A stretch of DNA of 64,000 nucleotides from positions 58,908,917 to 58,972,916 of the forward strand of contig CM049319.1 of the NCBI GenBank assembly GCA_026874595.1, read 5' to 3'. Below the pieces are notes generated by a model, which had not been told where the DNA came from, did no database searches, and saw only the letters and a program-made list of their open reading frames with translations. The position numbers were made by a program, and so were the translations under genes. Positions 59,011 through 64,000 of the stretch are shown piece by piece (the first letter of the stretch is position 1; each line of letters starts with the position of its first letter). The DNA is from Sipunculus nudus. Its lineage: Eukaryota > Annelida > Sipuncula > Golfingiida > Sipunculidae.

Positions 59011-60777
59011 AGTATCGCCAACATGTCATTGCTACCCTTGGATCTGCTTCTTAACCCATCCTTAATACATGTCCATAATTTTTTACCTCTTAGATATTTT
59101 GAAACAACAAACATCGTGTTACTTTGAGAGTCTTTCAAAACACAATATAAACATACAGTCCATGCATTTATCCATATTCACACGAATTCTCTTCACAAAT
59201 ATCACGTGGCTTTAGTATGCACACGTGTTTTTGTAGAGTCTCTACAAGGTAACACAGTTAAGTTGTGCTGTTTTACTGGTAGCAGTTGCATGACATATTA
59301 TGCGAATAGGTCCGCGACAGGCATTCCAATAAAGTTCACAAAAATACGACTTGTGATTCATGGCTGTTTATAAGCAATTCGCATGAGTCCTCTTTCATCA
59401 ATATGGACCGACTCTACAGTGTCCTAAAGAGCTTTCTACAGTTTCTCAACAAGGAGGCACTGTTTAGTTGTGCTCTTTTACTAATATCACCTGGATGCTA
59501 GATTTCGCGTATAGCATTTTAATGACATTGTCAACAATTAGCCACTTGTCACTTAGATGTCAACAGTGACGAGCCTCGTTTTGAATTTGAAGAATGAGCA
59601 CGAGCTCACCATGGTGTTAGTTCCATGTTAACCTCACGTTTGGCTTGATGAGATCAAACGCCAAACGTCGAAACACAGAACCAGTTCTAAGTGATGTTAC
59701 ATCAATGGATTATAAACTGAAATATCCCTGAAATACCAACATTTTCAAGTCTCGCTTGTTAAGATATTTGCAGAAGGAGTTATATTTAAACAATGTGTTT
59801 TTTTAAAGCTGAATAACTGCGTTTTTGAAAGTACAAACATGTATATATTTTATGTTCCAAACAGGGCAATCTTACCGCACAACCAAATTATGACATATAC
59901 CGTGAGCACGAGACAAATTTTTGTTTTTGTGGTGTAAGACGTGTAACATTTCGTCATGTGTTCGATCTGGACTGAAAATTGTGAATATGTTCACGTGTTG
60001 TTCTTGTTAGCAGGATAGTCAGATGGGCGGGTGTTACTGACACCCACCCACACATATTGTGTTTTGCAGTAATATATGAATACCTCTGTCTCATAATCTA
60101 TCTATCCCTCTGTCTATTTGTCTATCAAAAAGTATTATAAATTGGGAACTAGGGTACACGGACTGTATATAGGATTACATTGTATAGATCTTGTGAATAA
60201 CCCAGTTAGACTAAATGTGACACCACTAGAGTAGAAGTTAATCGATTTGACCTGTATACATTTGTTTTACTGACGTTGTTGACGTCTTCGTACCAGGGTA
60301 CGTGTACCATGGAACAAACTAAAACTTTACACGTCAACTGATTAAACAAATAAATATCTGCCCAACATCTGCCGAAACCATCCACGTTGGGTTCTTAAGA
60401 ATTAATTACACACTTGGAAGAAAATGGTTGCTCTTAGGGAGGTTTATAGACATCAAAAAGTGTCCCGGATTATTGATCATTCGGCTAAAGCAAACCTGGA
60501 TATTTCAGAGTATCCATTTATTTATTTTTTTTTATAAAAAAGATTTATCAGTCCGTTTCTGATTCTGTTATGATGAGGAAATATATTAACAAACAAGATT
60601 TGATATAAGAATATATAATACAGGATACCAGTACACATATCTTATTTATATATTTTTACTTTTCATTTATTTTAAAATAAATAGAGTATACTTAAAAATT
60701 CAAAGAACTGCAATGGAAGTATACACGAAATTTTATGTCCAGGACAAAAATTAAAGAAAGACCTTCTCCATATAACA

Positions 60778-60793
60778 AGCGCCACCTGCCGGT
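60778..60793 (+). promoter_or_regulatory. CTCF-like motif
   Basis: AGCGCCACCTGCCGGT, the best fit to the animal CTCF core among the seven sites, with one mismatch. Confidence 0.4.
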
Positions 60794-61975
60794 GACGATT
60801 GACACTGAGAGTTCAGGTACATCGTTATACAGGAATGATAATATTTTGTTAAAGCTCATATAATAAACACCATTCCTTAATACTTAAACGATAGATTATA
60901 CATATTCTGATTTATTAAAATATGTCAGACATCATTTGAGCTCATGATTTGACCCTTGACCTCATGATAAACGTCAGAGGTCTACGTCATGGGAGTATAT
61001 AAATTATCCAGAAGTATTTGCACCCGTGTTGCACATGGAACAGATGAAAAAAAAACTACGTTAACGGCTTTATAGGTTGGTGATAAGTGTATAAGTGTAG
61101 AAGCTTTTGTCCACTTTTGCTATAACACCAAACTCCTACAATGTAATATTAAATTTATTTTCTATTCAGGAGGTTGATGTTCATGACCATGAGTAAGAAC
61201 AATGCCAAGTAGAAGAAAAATTACGATTTAACATTTCCCGTTTTTTCGAATTTTGATCAATCAAAAGTAAAATATGACTTAAGATTATTTGAGAAAATAC
61301 ATTAAAGCCATTATGAGACAGTGATCTGATGTTTATAGTTTAAATATTATCCACTTATTTTAAAACTTATTTTATTTATGAAATCTAACTTTTTAATTAA
61401 GCGCTTTTAAATAAGTTACGATGATTTTTAATAATCGGAAGGACAGAATAAATATTTAACTTTTGACTAAAACATAAGAAAATATATTGTGTCACATAGG
61501 TGTCATGTAAGAGATTTCTAACAACAATATGGGATATTTTTGCCAGAAAATTAAGCATATTTACAAAACAGCTATACTAGCAGAGTAAATATATTTAGTT
61601 GCCCACACTGACCGTAACTATAAGTCTAACTTTTCGTAATAGTGAGCATTAAAATCAAACCTGAAATATGTTAGGGCCTGTTGTGCAAATCCTCGTCAGA
61701 AAACATTAAAAATACATGATCAGAAAGTTTACTGTGAGAATTGACAATACTTTCTTTTAAAATTAGAGCCAAATATTAAGAAATTTAGTTATCAGATTGT
61801 CGGATTACCGTTATCAAGTTATCAGATTATCACGTGTCAAATTGAATTACCGTAAATATTACTTAAATAACGGTTACATTTTTAGTGCACCCAAGTAATC
61901 CATGCATACAAGTAATATATACAGTAGTGGGATTTCTAATGTCAGGGCACTCTTGTGAATTCTTTGAATAATCGG

Positions 61976-61989
61976 GTAACCATAGCAAC
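61976..61989 (+). promoter_or_regulatory. Perfect X-box consensus (RFX site)
   Basis: GTAACCATAGCAAC fits GTNRCC, a two-base spacer and RGYAAC exactly. RFX proteins bind such sites as dimers. It lies in what should be an intron of the RFX6 gene itself, so autoregulation is possible. Occupancy is inference. Confidence 0.5.
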
Positions 61990-62695
61990 ATGCATGAGAA
62001 CGAATCAGACTTTTACGCTCACGTGTCGTATTTCCCAAATAACACAGGGCAGAAAGCAGTACAACATTTACAAATTTTATATCATAATATACAAATAATA
62101 AAAATAAATAAATAATATGAAGAAGTACAAGCGGATGATATATCCTTAATGGTGCAATATAAGAGATAAAACTTAAATCCATCGGCCTTGGACTGCTTGA
62201 GCAAATAGCATATATAAGTATATGACTATGTGTATATATATGTATGTCATCATGTAGACAAATGTCAAATCATCTTTTAATGTCATTGTCATTAAGTACA
62301 TAAAAAAACGTGTCCAACAACTAGACGAGGGTTGATCCGTGATTCACGAATCCCCGCTGTCATTAGTCAAGGGGAAAGAATTTTGATTGACGGCAAGAGC
62401 TACCCTCCAAGGGAATGTATACAAAAAGTATTTTGTGAAGATAAACAGATGATAACAATAACATGATCTGTTGATATGATTGGAAACCATGCAGACCTTT
62501 GGTATAACTATTTCAGTTTGCAAAGAATTACATATTTATATTTATTCTTTAAGTCACATCTTAACATGCTGATATATAAGAAATACAAACATGGATATAT
62601 ATATGTATATATTAATATTCTCAAAATTCACCTGAGGATCGGGTCACGTCCCGTGAAACAGTCAGTGGGGAATTTACAGTGTTGTTTTACTTCAG

Positions 62696-62699
<4 letters not shown>

Positions 62700-62787
<88 letters not shown>

Positions 62788-62789
62788 TA
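62700..62789. repeat. (TA)n microsatellite
   Basis: About 90 bp of TA directly abutting the dispersed repeat that follows. Confidence 0.95.
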
Positions 62790-63025
62790 TTTTTTACCTT
62801 TTTTGTATTTTTTCGATAAAAATGTCATATGATCAGGAAAAAGCATTAAAATAACAGGGTTCTTTTGCTAAACAGGTTAAAGCACTACATAACAAAGGAA
62901 ACCGTAACAAAATTGTATTAGTTTATCTTCTTGAAAGATGAAAATCAAAATAAAAATGTTTGATGCGGGAGGTTAAAATTGATGCGGGCGGTGCCTGAGA
63001 ACCATACTTTTATTTTATTTGGCTT
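62790..63025 (+). repeat. Dispersed repeat family, copy 2
   Basis: Same-strand partner of 28650-28880. It differs by short indels, including an AAAATCAAAATAA insertion-like stretch near 62942. Confidence 0.8.
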
Positions 63026-63066
63026 TACCAGAGGGTTTTCTATATATATTTTTTGTCTATATATCT

Positions 63067-63088
63067 TTCTATCTATCTATCTATCTAT

Positions 63089-63157
<69 letters not shown>
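63067..63157. repeat. (ATCT)n(CT)n(AT)n compound microsatellite
   Basis: ATCT repeats pass into CT and then AT repeats without a break. Confidence 0.95.
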
Positions 63158-63160
<3 letters not shown>

Positions 63161-63624
63161 TTATGTATATAATTATGCAATTATATGACAGCAAATAAAC
63201 CAAACTTTGTTAAAGTTTGTAAAATCACATTCGAACTGAACCTTCGTTATGACAGCTGGCTCTATACCTGTGTTTAGTTAATTTCCTATGTGTATGACAT
63301 CCAAACAATAATGAACTTACTACATATCCTTAAAAATAATGAGTAATCGCAATGAGTAATGTCATTTTACTTTCAGCCAAAAATTCCAAAGGCCGGCCAT
63401 GGTAAAATTCAGTTTTTTTTCTTAAATGAGAAAAATATGGAATGAAAATACTGAATTGTGGTATTTGAAAATGTATAATCACTCGTATTCAGAGGCATTG
63501 GATATAAATATCTTCCCAAATCAGTTATCTAATTTCACTTTCAGCAGAAAGTCTCAAATGCTGGTAAATGGTAAAATTGGTTTCCCAATGAAATGTCAAT
63601 AAGATGAAATAAAATTACAATTGA

Positions 63625-63800
63625 TCATGTCTGAAAGACCACCTGTCTTATACGACCACCAGTCTATTAAGACCATGCTTGAGTTTACCGAACGCATTCA
63701 CATTGGTTATAAGTGACCTGTCTAAAAAGACCACCTTTGAATTCAGACCACTTTTGGCCAGTCCAACAGATGGTCTTATTACACACGTTTAACTGTATTA
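63625..63800 (+). repeat. Dispersed repeat with internal GACCACC copies
   Basis: AAGACCACC-type heptamers recur (GACCACCTGTCTTATA, GACCACCAGTCTATTA, GACCACCTTTGAATT), ending GTCTTATTACAC. Looks like a fragment of a DNA-transposon-derived repeat. No second copy occurs in the window. Confidence 0.35.
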
Positions 63801-64000
63801 AAATATGTCATTTCAATATGTATAATCACATTAACAGCAGCAATTAATATAACGCTATTTCCTATGGCAATCGTATATAATCCTCTCGATTATGTAAATC
63901 GTAATTGTTGCCCGTTATTATTCAATTCACATACTCATGTAAACATATCACATAATCCATAAAATTAGTGCACCAAGAAACCGCTGAATGGTTGCTTAAA
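63801..64000. other. Right edge, nothing recognised
   Basis: AT-rich sequence with no supported feature. Confidence 0.4.

Larger units (their letters stand above)
59011..62699. other. Presumed RFX6 intron, later part
   Basis: No exon recognised. It includes a hairpin built on CGTTTGGC/GCCAAACG (about 59636-59667), a CTCF-like site (60778) and a perfect X-box (61976). Mostly AT-rich. Confidence 0.35.

Noticed and set aside
58171-59138. Minus-strand frames of 119-190 codons with YTTAVIHYSGYT-type repeats
   Set aside because: They are generated by the 16-bp minisatellite: three overlapping frames stay open with a 16-residue period. No start context or flanking domain.

Overview
The window looks like AT-rich genomic DNA from an invertebrate animal, most likely a lophotrochozoan and quite possibly a bivalve mollusc. 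Genes are sparse and split by long introns with GT-AG borders. (TA)n microsatellites, degenerate minisatellites, tRNA-like SINE fragments and decayed LINE pieces are dense. The two kinds of protein recognised (ZDHHC palmitoyltransferases and an RFX6-type transcription factor) are animal genes. The species assignment is inference only.

Left part (1-10.3 kb): two convergent, uninterrupted reading frames encode four-pass DHHC S-acyltransferases of the ZDHHC22-like kind (2205-3215 +, and 9202-10257 -). They are clearly paralogous. A roughly 0.8 kb degenerate 28-bp minisatellite lies between them. At 891-1261 there is a complete miniature LTR element with a 5-bp target-site duplication.

Middle part (10.3-33 kb): no confident host gene. 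It holds a decayed L1/Tx1-like LINE (15.28-16.77 kb, minus), the 3' tail of a second LINE type ending in a C2H2 finger (24.93-25.39 kb, minus), serine/aspartate-coding minisatellites, SINE-like remnants and dispersed repeats.

Right part (33-64 kb): the most important gene is not visible as a long ORF. Five spliced exons on the plus strand (33757-33793, 43160-43334, 54779-54902, 55322-55383, 55588-55665) join in phase into the N-terminus and complete DNA-binding domain of an RFX6 orthologue. The rest of the gene must lie beyond the window or in exons I could not find. Its introns carry a second copy of the miniature LTR element, a hAT-type MITE with a perfect 8-bp target duplication ending 31 bp before exon 2, SINEs, minisatellites and candidate regulatory sites, including X-box-like motifs that RFX proteins themselves bind.

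The most unusual item is the miniature LTR element (891-1261 and 39391-39824). It has about 158-bp TG...CA direct repeats, a 13-nt match to a tRNA-Pro primer-binding site, a purine tract and no coding capacity. Each full-length LTR contains a tRNA-like block with correctly spaced A and B boxes of a Pol III promoter, the same logic as the plant Cassandra elements that carry 5S rRNA in their LTRs.
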